Origin: Euonymus europaeus
Lineage: Eukaryota; Streptophyta; Magnoliopsida; Celastrales; Celastraceae
NCBI GenBank assembly: GCA_963580455.1
Contig: OY756966.1
Coordinates: 14,697,001-14,761,000, forward strand
Length of the DNA stretch: 64,000 bases
Reading direction: 5' to 3'
Shown here: positions 1 through 13,944 of the stretch, one piece after another
Layout of the letters: the number at the start of each line of letters is the position of its first letter
Numbering within the stretch: the first letter of the stretch is position 1
The notes under the pieces: generated by a model
What the model was told of the DNA's origin: nothing
What the model saw: only the letters and a program-made list of their open reading frames with translations
The model's database searches: none
Made by a program: the position numbers and the translations under genes

Positions 1-130
1 AGTTGCTCGGGATAGACTTTTAATTGTTCTTCTATGTCAAATTTTATGAGTATAAGCCACCTAGATTATTTCGATGCCAAAACACCAACTTTCTATGACA
101 AATGGACAAAACCGTTAAAAGCTCCTCCAT

Positions 131-930
131 AGAGGGTGTTGAGCAACTTCGGACCATCAAAGTTGTCGGTGTACAATTTCTATTGTTCTCATATGTCAAA
201 TTTTACGAGTATAAACTTCAGAGATTATTTAAATGCCAAAACACCAACTTTCTTTGAAAAATGGACAAACCCGTTAAAAGCTCCTCCATAGAGAGAGTTG
301 AGCAGTTTCAGACTGTGAAAGTTGCTCGGGATAGACTTTTTATTGTTCTTCTATGTCAAATTTTACGAGTATAAGCTTCCCACATTATTTCGATGCCAAA
401 ACACCAACTTTCTATGACAAATATACAAAACCGTTAAAAGCTCCTCCATAGAGAGAGTTGGGCAACTTCGGACTATCAAAATTTCTCGGGATAGACTTTT
501 TATTGTTCTTCTATGTCAAATTTTACGAGTATAAGCTTCCCAAATTATTTCGATGCCAAAACTCCAACTTTCTATGACAAATAGACAAAACCGTTAAAAG
601 CTCCTCCATACAGAGAGTTGCGCAACTTTGGACTATCAAAATTGCTCGGGATAGACTTTTTATTGTTCTTCTATGTTAAATTTTACGAGTATAAGCTTCC
701 TACATTATTTCGATGCCAAAACACCAACTTTCTATGACAAATGGACAGAACCGTTAAAAGCTCCTCCATAGAGAGAGTTGAGCAACTTCGGACCATCAAA
801 GTTGCTCGGTATACAATTTCTATTGTTCTCATATGTCAAATTTTTCGAGTATAAGCTTCCTACATTATTTCGATGCCAAAACAACAACTTTCTATGACAA
901 ATGGACAAAACCGTTAAAAGCTCCTCCATA
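131..930 (+). repeat. Conserved five-monomer cassette (first copy)
   Basis: This cassette opens with the marker AGAGGGTGTT (usual monomers have AGAGAGAGTT). It continues with a monomer carrying GTTGTCGG, CTTCAGAG, TTTAAATG and CTTTCTTTGA. Then comes one with ACTGTGAAAG and AAATATACAA, then one with AAAATTTCTCGGG and AACTCCAACTTTC, then one with GTTGCGCAAC and a GTTAAATTTT variant. The same order follows the marker at 7005, 9564, 12123, 12943, 15683, 17921, 19999, 22558, 24477, 30229, 40460, 42054, 44447, 46840 and 49233. Close marker variants occur at about 3326, 4125, 32624, 35661, 60585, 62024 and 63143. Later monomers of some copies deviate, and the cassette ends are approximate. It serves as a register mark for the higher-order structure. 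Confidence 0.75.
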
Positions 931-939
931 GAGAGAGTT

Positions 940-967
940 GAGCAACTTTGGACTATCAAAGTTGCTC
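940..967. repeat. Dyad symmetry within the satellite monomer (representative copy)
   Basis: A perfect inverted repeat: arm GAGCAACTTTG at 940-950, centre GACTAT at 951-956, arm CAAAGTTGCTC at 957-967. The 11-bp arms are exact reverse complements. Copies reading CTTCGG instead of CTTTGG keep the arms with one mismatch. Copies reading GTTGTCGG or AAAATTTCTCGGG weaken or lose the right arm. The motif recurs in a large share of monomers across all three satellite blocks. Such a dyad could extrude a hairpin or cruciform; that behaviour is inferred, not shown. Confidence 0.85.
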
Positions 968-1380
968 GGGATAGACTTTTCATTGTTCTTCTATGTCAAA
1001 TTTTACGAGTATAAGCTTCCTACATTATTTCGATGCCAAAACAACAACTTTCTATGACAAATGCACAAAACCGTTAAAAGCTCCTCCATAGAGAGAGTTG
1101 AGCAACTTTGGACTATCAAAGTTGCTCGGGATAGACTTTTTATTGTTGTTCTATGTCAAATTTTAGGAGTGCTTCCTACATTATTTCGATGCCAAAACAA
1201 GAACTTTCTATGACAAATGGACAGAACCGTTAAAAGCTCCTCCATAGAGAGAGTTGAGCAACTTCGGACTATCAAAGTTGCTCGGGATAGACTTTTTATT
1301 GTTTTTCTATGTTAAATTTTATGAGTATAAGCTTCCTAGATTATTTCGATGCCAAAACACCAACTTTCTATGACAAATGG

Positions 1381-3300
1381 ACAAAACCATTAAAAGTTCC
1401 TCAATAGAGAGAGTTGAGCAACTTCGGACCATCAAAGTTGCTCGGTATACAATTTCTATTGTTCTCATATGTCAAATTTTTCGAGTATAAGCTTCCTACA
1501 TTATTTGGATGCCAAAACAACAACTTTCTATGACAAATGGGCAAAACCGTTAAAAGCTCCTCCATAGAGAGAGTTGAGCAACTTTGGACTATCAAAGTTG
1601 CTCGGGATAGACTTTTCATTGTTCTTCTATGTCAAATTTTACGAGTATAAGCTTCCTACATTATTTCGATTCCAAAACAACAACTTTCTATGACAAATGG
1701 ACAAAACTGTTAAAAGCTCCTCCATAGAGAGAGTTGAGCAACTTCGGACTATCAAAGTTGCTCGGGATAGACTTTTAATTGTTCTTCTACGTCAAATTTT
1801 ATGAGTATAAGCTACCTGGATTATTTCGATGCCAAAACATCAACTTTCTATGACAAATGGACAAAACCGTTAAAAGCTCCTCCATAGAGAGAGTTGAGCA
1901 ACTTCGGACTATCAAAGTTGCTCGGGATAGACTTTTAATTGTTCTTCTATGTCAAATTTTACGAGTATAAGCTTCCTATATTATTTCGATGCCAAAACAC
2001 CAACTTTCTATGACAAATGGACAAAACCATTAAAATCTCCTCAATAGAGAGAGTTGAGCAACTTCGGACCATCAAAGTTGCTCGGTATACAATTTCTATT
2101 GTTCTCATATGTCAAATTTTTCGAGTATAAGCTTCCTATATTATTTGGATGCCAAAACAACAACTTTCTGTGACAAATGGACAAAACCGTTAAAAGCTCC
2201 TCCATAGAGAGAGTTGAGCAACTTTGGACTATCAAAGTTGCTCGGGATAGACTTTTCATTGTTCTTCTATGTCAAATTTTACGAGTATAAGCTTCCTACA
2301 TTATTTCGATTCCAAAACAACAACTTTCTATAACAAATGGACAAAACTGTTAAAAGCTCCTCCATAGAGAGAGTTGAGCAACTTCGGACTATCAAAGTTG
2401 CTCGGGATAGACTTTTAATTGTTCTTCTACGTCAAATTTTATGAGTATAAGCTACCTGGATTATTTCGATGCCAAAACATCAACTTTCTATGACAAATGG
2501 ACAAAACCGTTAAAAGCTCCTCCATAGAGAGAGTTGAGCAACTTCGGACTATCAAAGTTGCTCGGGATAGACTTTTAATTGTTCTTCTATGTCAAATTTT
2601 ACGAGTATAAGCTTCCTATATTATTTCGATGCCAAAACACCAACTTTCTATGACAAATGGACAAAACCATTAAAATCTCCTCAATAGAGAGAGTTGAGCA
2701 ACTTCGGACCATCAAAGTTGCTCGGTATACAATTTCTATTGTTCTCATATGTCAAATTTTTCGAGTATAAGCTTCCTATATTATTTGGATGCCAAAACAA
2801 CAACTTTCTGTGACAAATGGACAAAACCGTTAAAAGCTCCTCCATAGAGAGAGTTGAGCAACTTTGGACTATCAAAGTTGCTCGGGATAGACTTTTCATT
2901 GTTCTTCTATGTCAAATTTTACGAGTATAAGCTTCCTACATTATTTCGATTCCAAAACAACAACTTTCTATAACAAATGGACAAAACTGTTAAAAGCTCC
3001 TCCATAGAGAGAGTTGAGCAACTTCGGACTATCAAAGTTGCTCGGGATAGACTTTTAATTGTTCTTCTATGTCAAATTTTTTGAGTATAAGCTACCTGGA
3101 TTATTTCGATGCCAAAACATCAACTTTCTATGACAAATGGACAAAACCGTTAAAAGCTCCTCCATAGAGAGAGTTGAGCAACTTCGGACTATCAAAGTTG
3201 CTCGGGATAGACTTTTAATTGTTCTTCTATGTCAAATTTTACGAGTATAAGCTTCCTATATTATTTCGATGCCAAAACACCAACTTTCTATGACAAATGG
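1381..3300 (+). repeat. 640-bp (four-monomer) higher-order repeat, three copies
   Basis: Three consecutive units of 640 bp are seen starting near 1381, 2021 and 2661. Diagnostic shared variants are the AAACCATTAAAA form, ATTATTTGGATGCC, the GATTCCAAAACAAC form and AAGCTACCTGG. The second and third units are almost identical, while the first has more differences. The homologous region at 31.3-32.6 kb has fewer copies, so this unit changed in number after the longer duplication that links the two regions. Unit ends are approximate. Confidence 0.8.
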
Positions 3301-4519
3301 ACAAAACCGTTAAAAGCTCCTCCATAGAGTGAGTTGAGCAACTTCGGACCATCAAAGTTGTCGGTGTACAATTTCTATTGTTCTCATATGTAAAATTTTA
3401 CGAGTATAAGCTTTAGAGATTATTTAAATGCCAAAACACCAACTTTCTTTGACAAATGGACAAAACCGTTAAAAGCTCCTCCATAGAGAGAGTTGAGCAA
3501 CTTCGGACTGTGAAAGTTGCTCGGGATAGACTTTTTATTGTTCTTCTATGTCAAATTTTACGAGTATAAGCTTCCTACATTATTTCGATGCCAAAACACC
3601 CACTTTCTATGACAAATATACAAAACCGTTAAAAGCTCCTCCATAAAGAGAGTTGGGCAACTTCGGACTATCAAAATTTCTCGGGATAGACTTTTTATTG
3701 TTCTTCTATGTCAAATTTTACGAGTATAAGCTTCCTAGATTATTTTGATGCCAAAACACCAACTTTCTATGACAAATAGACAAAACCGTTAAAAGCTCCA
3801 CCCCAGAGAGAGTTGAGCAACTTCGGACTATCAAAATTTCTCGGGATAGACTTTTTATTGTTCTTCTATGTTAAATTTTACGAGTATAAGCTTCCCACAT
3901 TATTTCGATGCCAAAACACCAACTTTCTATGACAAATGGACAAAACCGTTAAAAGCTCCTCCATAGAGAGAGTTGAGCAACTTCGGACCATCAAAGTTGC
4001 TCGGTGTACAATTTCTATTGTTCTCATATGTCTAATTTTACGAGTATAAGCTTCCTATATTATTTCGATGCCAAAACACCAACTTTCTATGACAAATGGA
4101 CAAAACCGTTAAAAGCTCCTCCATAGAGTGAGTTGAGCAACTTCGGACCATCAAAGTTGTCGGTGTACAATTTCTATTGTTCTCATATGTAAAATTTTAC
4201 GAGTATAAGCTTCAGAGATTATTTAAATGCCAAAACACCAACTTTCTTTGACAAATGGACAAAACCGTTAAAAGCTCCTCCATAGAGAAAGTTGAGCAAC
4301 TTCGGACTGTGAAAGTTGCTCGGGATAGACTTTTTATTGTTCTTCTATGTCAAATTTTACGAGTATAAGCTTCCTACATTATTTCGATGCCAAAACACCC
4401 ACTTTCTATGACAAATATACAAAACCGTTAAAAGCTCCTCCATAAAGAGAGTTGGGCAACTTCGGACTATCAAAATTTCTCGGGATAGACTTTTTATTGT
4501 TCTTCTATGTCAAATTTTA
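3240..4519 (+). repeat. Tandem duplication of about 799 bp (five monomers)
   Basis: The landmark GTGAGTTG occurs at 3329 and 4128, and CATAAAG occurs at 3642 and 4441, both 799 bp apart. Homology runs from about 3240 to 3720 against 4039 to 4519 and then diverges. Only one copy of this landmark exists at the matching place of the related region (32627), so the duplication is specific to this copy. 799 is five 160-bp monomers minus the single base lost in the GTTGTCGG monomer. Confidence 0.75.
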
Positions 4520-7004
4520 CGAGTATAAGCTTCCCAGATTATTTCGATGCCAAAACTCCAACTTTCTATGACAAATAGACAAAACCGTTAAAAGCTCCTC
4601 CATAGAGAGAGTTGCGCAACTTCGGACTATCAAAATTGCTCGGGATAGACTTTTTATTGTTCTTCTATGTTAAATTTTACGAGTATAAGCTTCCCAGATT
4701 ATTTCGATGCCAAAACTCCAACTTTCTATGACAAATGGACAAAACCGTTAAAAGCTCCTCCATAGAGAGAGTTGAGCAACTTCGGACCATCAAAGTTGCT
4801 TGGTGTACAATTTCTATTGTTCTCATATGTCAAATTTCACGAGTATAAGCTTCCTATATTATTTCGATGCCAAAACACCAACTTTCTATGACAAATATAC
4901 CAAACCTTTTAAAAGCTCCTCCATAGAGAGAGTTGAGCAACTTCGGACTATCAAAATTGCTCGGGATAGACTTTGTACTGTTCTTCTATGTCAAATTTTA
5001 CGAGTATAAGCTTCCTAGATTATTTCGATGCCAAAACACCAACTTTCTATGACAAATGGACAAAACCATTAAAAGCTCCTCAATAGAGAGAGTTGAGCAA
5101 CTTCGGACCATCAAAGTTGCTTGGTGTACAATTTCTATTGTTCTCATATGTCTAATTTTACGAGTATAAGCTTCCTATATTATTTCGATGCCAAAACACC
5201 AACTTTCTATGACAAATATACAAAACCTTTTAAAATCTCCTCCATAGAGAGAGTTGAGCAACTTCGGACCATCAAAGTTGCTCGGTGTACAATTTCTATT
5301 GTTCTCATATGTCAAATTTTACGAGTATAAGCTTCAGAGATTATTTCTATGCCAAAACACCAACTTTCTTTGACAAATGGACAAAACCGTTAAAAGCTCC
5401 TCTATAGAGAGAGTTGAGGAACTTCGGACTGTGAAAGTTGCTCGGGATAGACTTTTTATTGTTCTTCTATGTCAAATTTTACGAGTATAAGCTTCCTACA
5501 TTATTTCGATGCAAAAACAACAACTTTCTAAGACAAAAGTACAAAACCGTTAAAAGCTCCTCCATAGAGAGAGTTGGGCAACTTCGGACTATCAAAATTT
5601 CTCGGGATAGACTTTTTATTGTTCTTCTGTGTCAAATTTTACGAGTATAAGCTTCCTAGATTATTTTGATGCCAAAACACCAACTTTCTATGACAAATAG
5701 ACAAAACCGTTAAAAGCTCCACCCCAGAGAGAGTTGAGCAACTTCGGACTATCAAAATTTCTCGGGATAGACTTTTTATTGTTCTTCTATGTTAAATTTT
5801 ACGAGTATAAGCTTCCCACATTATTTCGATGCCAAAACACCAACTTTCTATGACAAATGGACAAAACCGTTAAAAGCTCCTCCATAGAGAGAGTTGCGCA
5901 ACTTCGGACTATCAAAGTTGCTCGGGATAGACTTTTTATTGTTCTTCTATGTTAAATTTTACGAGTATAAGCTTCCTACATTATTTCGATGCCAAAACAC
6001 CAATTTTCTATGACAAATGGACAAAACCGTTAAAAGCTCCTCCATAGAGAGAGTTGAGCAACTTCGGACTATCAAAGTTGCTCGGGATAGACTTTTAATT
6101 GTTCTTCTATGTCAAATTTTATGAGTATAAGCTTCCTAGATTATTTCGATTCCAAAACACCAACTTTCTATGACAAATGGACAAAACCGTTAAAAGCTCC
6201 TCAATAGAGAGAGTTGAGCAACTTCGGACCATCAAAGTTGCTCGGTATACAATTTCTATTGTTCTCATATGTCAAATTTTTGGAGTATAAGCTTCCTACA
6301 TTATTTCGATGCCAAAACAACAACTTTCTATGACAAATGGACAAAACCGTTAAAAGCTCCTCCATAGAGAGAGTTGAGCAACTTTGGACTATCAAAGTTG
6401 CTCGGGATAGACTTTTTTTTGTTCTTCTATCTCAAATTTTACGAGTATAAGCTTCCTACATTATTTCGATGCCAAAACAACAACTTTCTATGACAAATGA
6501 ACAAAACTGTTAAAAGCTCTTCCATAGAGAGAGTTGAGCAACTTCGGACTATCAAAGTTGCTCGGGATAGACTTTTAATTGTTCTTCTATGTCAAATTTT
6601 ATGAGTATAAGCTTCCTACATTATTTCGATGCCAAAACACCAACTTTCTATGACAAACGAACAAAACCGTTAAAAGCTCCTCCATAGAGAGAGTTGAGTA
6701 ACTTCGGACTATCAAAATTGCTCGGGATAGACTTTTTATTGTTCTTCTATGTCAAATTTTACGAGTATAAGCTTCCTACATTATTTCGATGCCAAAACAC
6801 CAACTTTCTATGACAAATGGACAAAACCGTTAAAAGCTCCTCCATAGAGAGAGTTGAGCAACTTCGGACTATCAAAGTTGCTCGGGATAGACTTTTAATT
6901 GTTCTTCTATGTCAAATTTTATGAGTATAAGCCACCTAGATTATTTCGATGCCAAAACACCAACTTTCTATGACAAATGGGAAAACCGTTAAAAGCTCCT
7001 CCAT

Positions 7005-10000
7005 AGAGGGTGTTGAGCAACTTCGGACCATCAAAGTTGTCGGTGTACAATATCTATTGTTCTCATATGTCAAATTTTACGAGTATAAGCTTCAGAGATT
7101 ATTTAAATGACAAAACACCAACTTTCTTTGACAAATGGACAAAACCGTTAAAAGCTCCTCCATAGAGAGAGTTGAGCAACTTCGGACTGTGAAAGTTGCT
7201 CGGGATAGACTTTTTATTGTTCTTCTATGTCAAATTTTACGAGTATAAGCTTCCTACATTATTTCGATGCCAAAACACCAACTTTCTATGACAAATATAC
7301 AAAACCGTTAAAAGCTCCTCCATTGAGAGAGTTGGGCATTTTCGGACTATCAAAATTTCTCGGGATAGACTTTTTATTGTTCTTCTATGTCAAATTTTAC
7401 GAGTATAAGCTTCCAAGGTTATTTCGATGCCAAAACTCCAACTTTCTATGACAAATAGACAAAACCGTTAAAAGCTCCTTCATAGAGAGAGTTGCGCAAC
7501 TTCGGACTATCAAAATTGCTCGGGATAGACTTTTTATTGTTATTCTATGTTAAATTTTATGAGTATAAGCTTCCTACATTATTTCGATGCCAAAACACCA
7601 ACTTTCTATGACAAATGGACAAAACCGTTAAAAGCTCCTCCATAGAGAGAGTTGAGCAACTTCCGACCATCAAAGTTGCTCGGTGTACAATTTCTATTGT
7701 TCTCATATGTCAAATTTTACGAGTATAAGCTTCCTACATTATTTCGATGACAAAACACCAACTTTCTATGACAAATGGACAAAACCGTTAAAAGCTTCTC
7801 CATAGAGAGAGTTGAGCAACTTCGGACCATCAAAGTTGCTCGGTGTACAATTTCTATTGTTCTCATATGTCAAATTTTACGAGTATAAGCTTCAGAGATT
7901 ATTTCAATGCCAAAACACCAACTTTCTTTGACAAATGGAAAAAACCGTTAAAAGCTCCTCTATAGAGAGAGTTGAGCAACTTCGGACTGTGAAAGTTGCT
8001 CGGGATAGACTTTTTATTGTTCTTCTATGTCAAATTTTACGAGTATAAGCTTCCTACATTATTTCGATGCAAAAACACCAACTTTCTAAGACAAAAATAC
8101 AAAACCGTTAAAAGCTCCTCCATAGAGAGAGTTGGGCAACTTCGGACTATCAAAATTTCTCGGGATAGACTTTTTATTGTTCTACTATGTCAAATTTTAT
8201 GAGTATAAGCTTCCTAGATTATTTTGATGCCAAAACACCAACTTTCTATGACAAATAGACAAAACCGTTAAAAGCTCCACCATAGAGAGAGTTGAGCAAC
8301 TTCGGACTATCAAAATTTCTCGGGATAGACTTTTTATTGTTCTTCTATGTTAAATTTTACGAGTATAAGCTTCCCACATTATTTCGATGCCAAAACTCCA
8401 ACTTTCTATGACAAATGGACAAAACCGTTAAAAGCTCCTCCATAGAGAGAGTTGAGCAACTTCGGAATATCAAAGTTGCTCGGGATAGACTTTTTGTTGT
8501 TCTTCTATGTTAAATTTTACGAGTATAAGCTTCCTACATTATTTCGATGCCAAAACACCAACTTTCTATGACAAATGGACAAAACCGTTAAAAGCTCCTC
8601 CATAGAGAGAGTTGAGCAACTTCGGACTATCAAAGTTGCTCGGGATAGACTTTTAATTGTTCTTCTATGTCAAATTTTATGAGTATAAGCTTCCTAGATT
8701 ATTTCGATGCCAAAACACCAACTTTCTATGACAAATGGACAAAACCGTTAAAAGCTCCTCAATAGAGAGAGTTCAGCAACTTCGGACCATCAAAGTTGCT
8801 CGGCATACAATTTCTATTGTTCTCATATGTCAAATTTTTCGAGTATAAGCTTCCTACATTATTTCGATGCCGAAACAACAACTTTCTATGACAAATGGAC
8901 AAAACCGTTAAAAGCTCCTCCATAGAGAGAGTTGAGCAACTTTGGACTATCAAAGTTGCTCGGGATAGACTTTTTATTGTTCTTCTATATCATATTTTAC
9001 GAGTATAAGCTTCCTACATTATTTCGATGCCAAAACAACAACTTTCTATGACAAATGAACAAAACTGATAAAAGCTCTTCCATAGAGAGAGTTGAGCAAC
9101 TTCGGACTATCAAAGTTGCTCGGGATGGACTTTTAATTGTTCTTCTATGTCAAATTTTATGAGTATAAGCTTCCTACATTATTTCGATGCCAAAACACCA
9201 ACTTTCTATGACAAACGAACAAAACCGTTAAAAGCTCCTCCATAGAGAGAGTTGAGCAACTTCCGACCATCAAAATTGCTCGGGATAGACTTTTTATTGT
9301 TCTTCTATGTCAAATTTTACGAGTATAAGCTTCCTACATTATTTCGATGCCAAAACACCAACTTGCTATGACAAATGGACAAAACCGTTAAAAGCTCCTC
9401 CATAGAGAGAGTTGAGCAACTTCGGACTATCAAAGTTGCTCGGGATAGACTTTTAATTGTTCTTCTATGTCAAATTTTGTGAGTATAAGCCAACTAGATT
9501 ATTTCGATGCCAAAACACCAACTTTCTATGACAAATGGACAAAACCGTTAAAAGCTCCTACATAGAGGGTGTTGAGCAACGTCGGACCATCAAAGTTGTC
9601 GGTGTACAATTTCTATTGTTCTCATATGTCAAATTTTACGAGTATAAGCTTCAGAGATTATTTAAATGCCAAAACACCAACTTTCTTTGACAAATGGACA
9701 AAACCGTTAAACGCTCCTCCATAGAGAGAGTTGAGCAACTTCGGACTGTGAAAGTTGCTCGGGATAGACTTTTTATTGTTCTTCTATGTCAAATTTTACG
9801 AGTATAAGCTTCCTACATTATTTTGATGCCAAAACACCAACTTTCTATGACAAATATAGAAAACCGTTAAAAGCTCCTCTATAGAGAGAGTTGGGCAACT
9901 TCGGACTATCAAAATTTCTCGGGATAGACTTTTTATTGTTCTTCTATGTCAAATTTTACGAGTATAAGCTTCCAAGATTATTTCGATGCCAAAACTCCAA

Positions 10001-12122
10001 CTTTCTATGACAAATAGACAAAACCGTTAAAAGCTCCTTCATAGAGAGAGTTGCGCAACTTCGGACTATCAAAATTGCTCGGGATAGACTTTTTATTGTT
10101 ATTCTATGTTAAATTTTATGAGTATAAGCTTCCTACATTATTTCGATGCCAAAACACCAACTTTCTATGACAAATGGACAAAACCGTTAAAAGCTCCTCC
10201 ATAGAGAGAGTTGAGCAACTTCCGACCATCAAAGTTGCTCGGTGTACAATTTCTATTGTTCTCATATGTCAAATTTTACGAGTATAAGCTTCCTACATTA
10301 TTTCGATGACAAAACACCAACTTTCTATGACAAATGGACAAAACCGTTAAAAGCTTCTCCATAGAGAGAGTTGAGCAACTTCGGACCATCAAAGTTGCTC
10401 GGTGTACAATTTCTATTGTTCTCATATGTCAAATTTTACGAGTATAAGCTTCAGAGATTATTTCAATGCCAAAACACCAACTTTCTTTGACAAATGGAAA
10501 AAACCGTTAAAAGCTCCTCTATAGAGAGAGTTGAGCAACTTCGGACTGTGAAAGTTGCTCGGGATAGACTTTTTATTGTTCTTCTATGTCAAATTTTACG
10601 AGTATAAGCTTCCTACATTATTTCGATGCAAAAACACCAACTTTCTAAGACAAAAATACAAAACCGTTAAAAGCTCCTCCATAGAGAGAGGTGGGCAACT
10701 TCGGACTATCAAAATTTCTCGGGATAGACTTTTTATTGTTCTACTATGTCAAATTTTATGAGTATAAGCTTCCTAGATTATTTTGATGCCAAAACACCAA
10801 CTTTCTATGACAAATAGACAAAACCGTTAAAAGCTCCACCATAGAGAGAGTTGAGCAACTTCGGACTATCAAAATTTCTCGGGATAGACTTTTTATTGTT
10901 CTTCTATGTTAAATTTTACGAGTATAAGCTTCCCACATTATTTCGATGCCAAAACTCCAACTTTCTATGACAAATGGACAAAACCGTTAAAAGCTCCTCC
11001 ATAGAGAGAGTTGAGCAACTTCGGAATATCAAAGTTGCTCGGGATAGACTTTTTATTGTTCTTCTATGTTAAATTTTACGAGTATAAGCTTCCTACATTA
11101 TTTCGATGCCAAAACACCAACTTTCTATGACAAATGGACAAAACCGTTAAAAGCTCCTCCATAGAGAGAGTTGAGCAACTTCGGACTATCAAAGTTGCTC
11201 GGGATAGACTTTTAATTGTTCTTCTATGTCAAATTTTATGAGTATAAGCTTCCTAGATTATTTCGATGCCAAAACACCAACTTTCTATGACAAATGGACA
11301 AAACCGTTAAAAGCTCCTCAATAGAGAGAGTTCAGCAACTTCGGACCATCAAAGTTGCTCGGCATACAATTTCTATTGTTCTCATATGTCAAATTTTTCG
11401 AGTATAAGCTTCCTACATTATTTCGATGCCGAAACAACAACTTTCTATGACAAATGGACAAAACCGTTAAAAGCTCCTCCATAGAGAGAGTTGAGCAACT
11501 TTGGACTATCAAAGTTGCTCGGGATAGACTTTTTATTGTTCTTCTATATCATATTTTACGAGTATAAGCTTCCTACATTATTTCGATGCCAAAACAACAA
11601 CTTTCTATGACAAATGAACAAAACTGATAAAAGCTCTTCCATAGAGAGAGTTGAGCAACTTCGGACTATCAAAGTTGCTCGGGATGGACTTTTAATTGTT
11701 CTTCTATGTCAAATTTTATGAGTATAAGCTTCCTACATTATTTCGATGCCAAAACACCAACTTTCTATGACAAACGAACAAAACCGTTAAAAGCTCCTCC
11801 ATAGAGAGAGTTGAGCAACTTCGGACTATCAAAATTGCTCGGGATAGACTTTTTATTGTTCTTCTATGTCAAATTTTACGAGTATAAGCTTCCTACATTA
11901 TTTCGATGCCAAAACACCAACTTGCTATGACAAATGGACAAAACCGTTAAAAGCTCCTCCATAGAGAGAGTTGAGCAACTTCGGACTATCAAAGTTGCTC
12001 GGGATAGACTTTTAATTGTTCTTCTATGTCAAATTTTGTGAGTATAAGCCAACTAGATTATTTCGATGCCAAAACACCAACTTTCTATGACAAATGGACA
12101 AAACCGTTAAAAGCTCCTACAT
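7005..12122 (+). repeat. 2559-bp (16-monomer) higher-order repeat, two tandem copies
   Basis: The marker AGAGGGTGTT recurs at 7005, 9564 and 12123, giving two units of exactly 2559 bp. Rare variants repeat at the same spacing, for example the CAAAAACACC form with TTTCTAAGACAAAA at about 8070 and 10630, and CTTCTATATCATATT at about 8985 and 11544. A further unit of the same length lies at 19999-22557. 2559 is 16 monomers minus one base. The copies differ by scattered substitutions only. Confidence 0.9.
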
Positions 12123-13755
12123 AGAGGGTGTTGAGCAACGTCGGACCATCAAAGTTATCGGTGTACAATTTCTATTGTTCTCATATGTCAAATTTTACGA
12201 GTATAAGCTTCAGAGATTATTTAAATGCCAAAACACCAACTTTCTTTGACAAATGGACAAAACCGTTAAACGCTCCTCCATAGAGAGAGTTGAGCAACTT
12301 CGGACTGTGAAAGTTGCTCGGGATAGACTTTTTATTGTTCTTCTATGTCAAATTTTACGAGTATAAGCTTCCTACATTATTTTGATGCCAAAACACCAAC
12401 TTTCTATGACAAATATACAAAACCGTTAAAAGCTCCTCTATAGAGAGAGTTGGGCAACTTCGGACTATCAAAATTTCTCGGGATAGACTTTTTATTGTTC
12501 TTCTATGTCAAATTTTACGAGTATAAGCTTCCAAGATTATTTCGATGCCAAAACTCCAACTTTCTATGACAAATAGACAAAACCGTTAAAAGCTCCTTCA
12601 TAGAGAGAGTTGCGCAACTTCGGACTATCAAAATTGCTCGGGATAGACTTTTTATTGTTCTTCTATGTTAAATTTTACGAGTATAAGCTTCCTACATTAT
12701 TTCGATGCCAAAACACCAACTTTCTATGACAAATGGACAAAACCGTTAAAAGCTCCTCCATAGAGAGAGTTGAGCAACTTCCGACCATCAAAGTTGCTCG
12801 GTGTACAATTTCTATTGTTCTCATAAGTCAAATTTTACGAGTATAAGCTTCCTACATTATTTCGATGACAAAACACCAACTTTCTATGACAAAACACCAA
12901 CTTTCTATGACAAATGGACAAAACCGTTAAAAGCTCCCACATAGAGGGTGTTGAGCAACTTCGGACCATCAAAGTTGTCGGTGTACAATTTCTATTGTTC
13001 TCATATGTCAAATTTTACGAGTATAAGCTTCAGAGATTATTTAAATGCCAAAACACCAACTTTTTTTGACAAATGGACAAAACCGTTAAACGCTCCTCCA
13101 TAGAGAGAGTTGAGCAACTTCGGACTGTGAAAGTTGCTCGGGATAGACTTTTTATTGTTCTTCTATGTCAAATTTTACGAGTATAAGCTTCCTACATTAT
13201 TTTGATGCCAAAACACCAACTTTCTATGACAAATATACAAAACCGTTAAAAGCTCCTCTATAGAGAGAGTTGGGCAACTTCGGACTATCAAAATTTCTCG
13301 GGATAGACTTTTTATTGTTCTTCTATGTCAAATTTTACGAGTATAAGCTTCCAAGATTATTTCGATGCCAAAACTCCAACTTTCTATGACAAATAGACAA
13401 AACCGTTAAAAGCTCCTTCATAGAGAGAGTTGCGCAACTTCGGACTATCAAAATTGCTCGGGATAGACTTTTTATTGTTCTTCTATGTTAAATTTTACAA
13501 GTATAAGCTTCCTACATTATTTCGATGCCAAAACACCAACTTTCTATGACAAATGGACAAAACCGTTAAAAGCTCCTCCATAGAGAGAGTTGAGCAACTT
13601 CCGACCATCAAAGTTGCTCGGTTTACAATTTCTATTGTTCTCATATGTCAAATTTTACGAGTATAAGCTTCCTACATTATTTCGATGACAAAACACCAAC
13701 TTTCTATGACAAAACACCAACTTTCTATGACAAATGGACAAAACCGTTAAAAGCT
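12123..13755 (+). repeat. 820-bp tandem duplication carrying a 21-bp internal duplication
   Basis: The marker occurs at 12123 and 12943, 820 bp apart: five monomers, minus one base, plus 21. The extra 21 bases are a local duplication of CAAAACACCAACTTTCTATGA, with the two copies next to each other at about 12870-12911 and again at about 13690-13731. The 21-bp gain therefore came before, or together with, the 820-bp duplication. The two units diverge after about 13755. Confidence 0.8.
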
Positions 13756-13944
13756 TCTCCAGAGAGAGAGTTGAGCAACTTCGGACCATCAAAGTTGCTC
13801 GGTGTACAATTTCTATTGTTCTCATATGTCAAATTTTACGAGTATAAGCTTCAGAGATTATTTCAATACCAAAACACCAACTTTCTTTGACAAATGGACA
13901 AAACCGTTAAAAGCTCCTCTATAGAGAGAGTTGAGCAACTTCGG

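Noticed and set aside
732..983. Recurring 60-83-codon open frames throughout the satellite, on both strands, as possible small genes
   Set aside because: They repeat with the satellite. The 160-bp length shifts frame between monomers, and the same frame ends or opens with single-base monomer variants. There is no sign of coding constraint or a recognisable domain.
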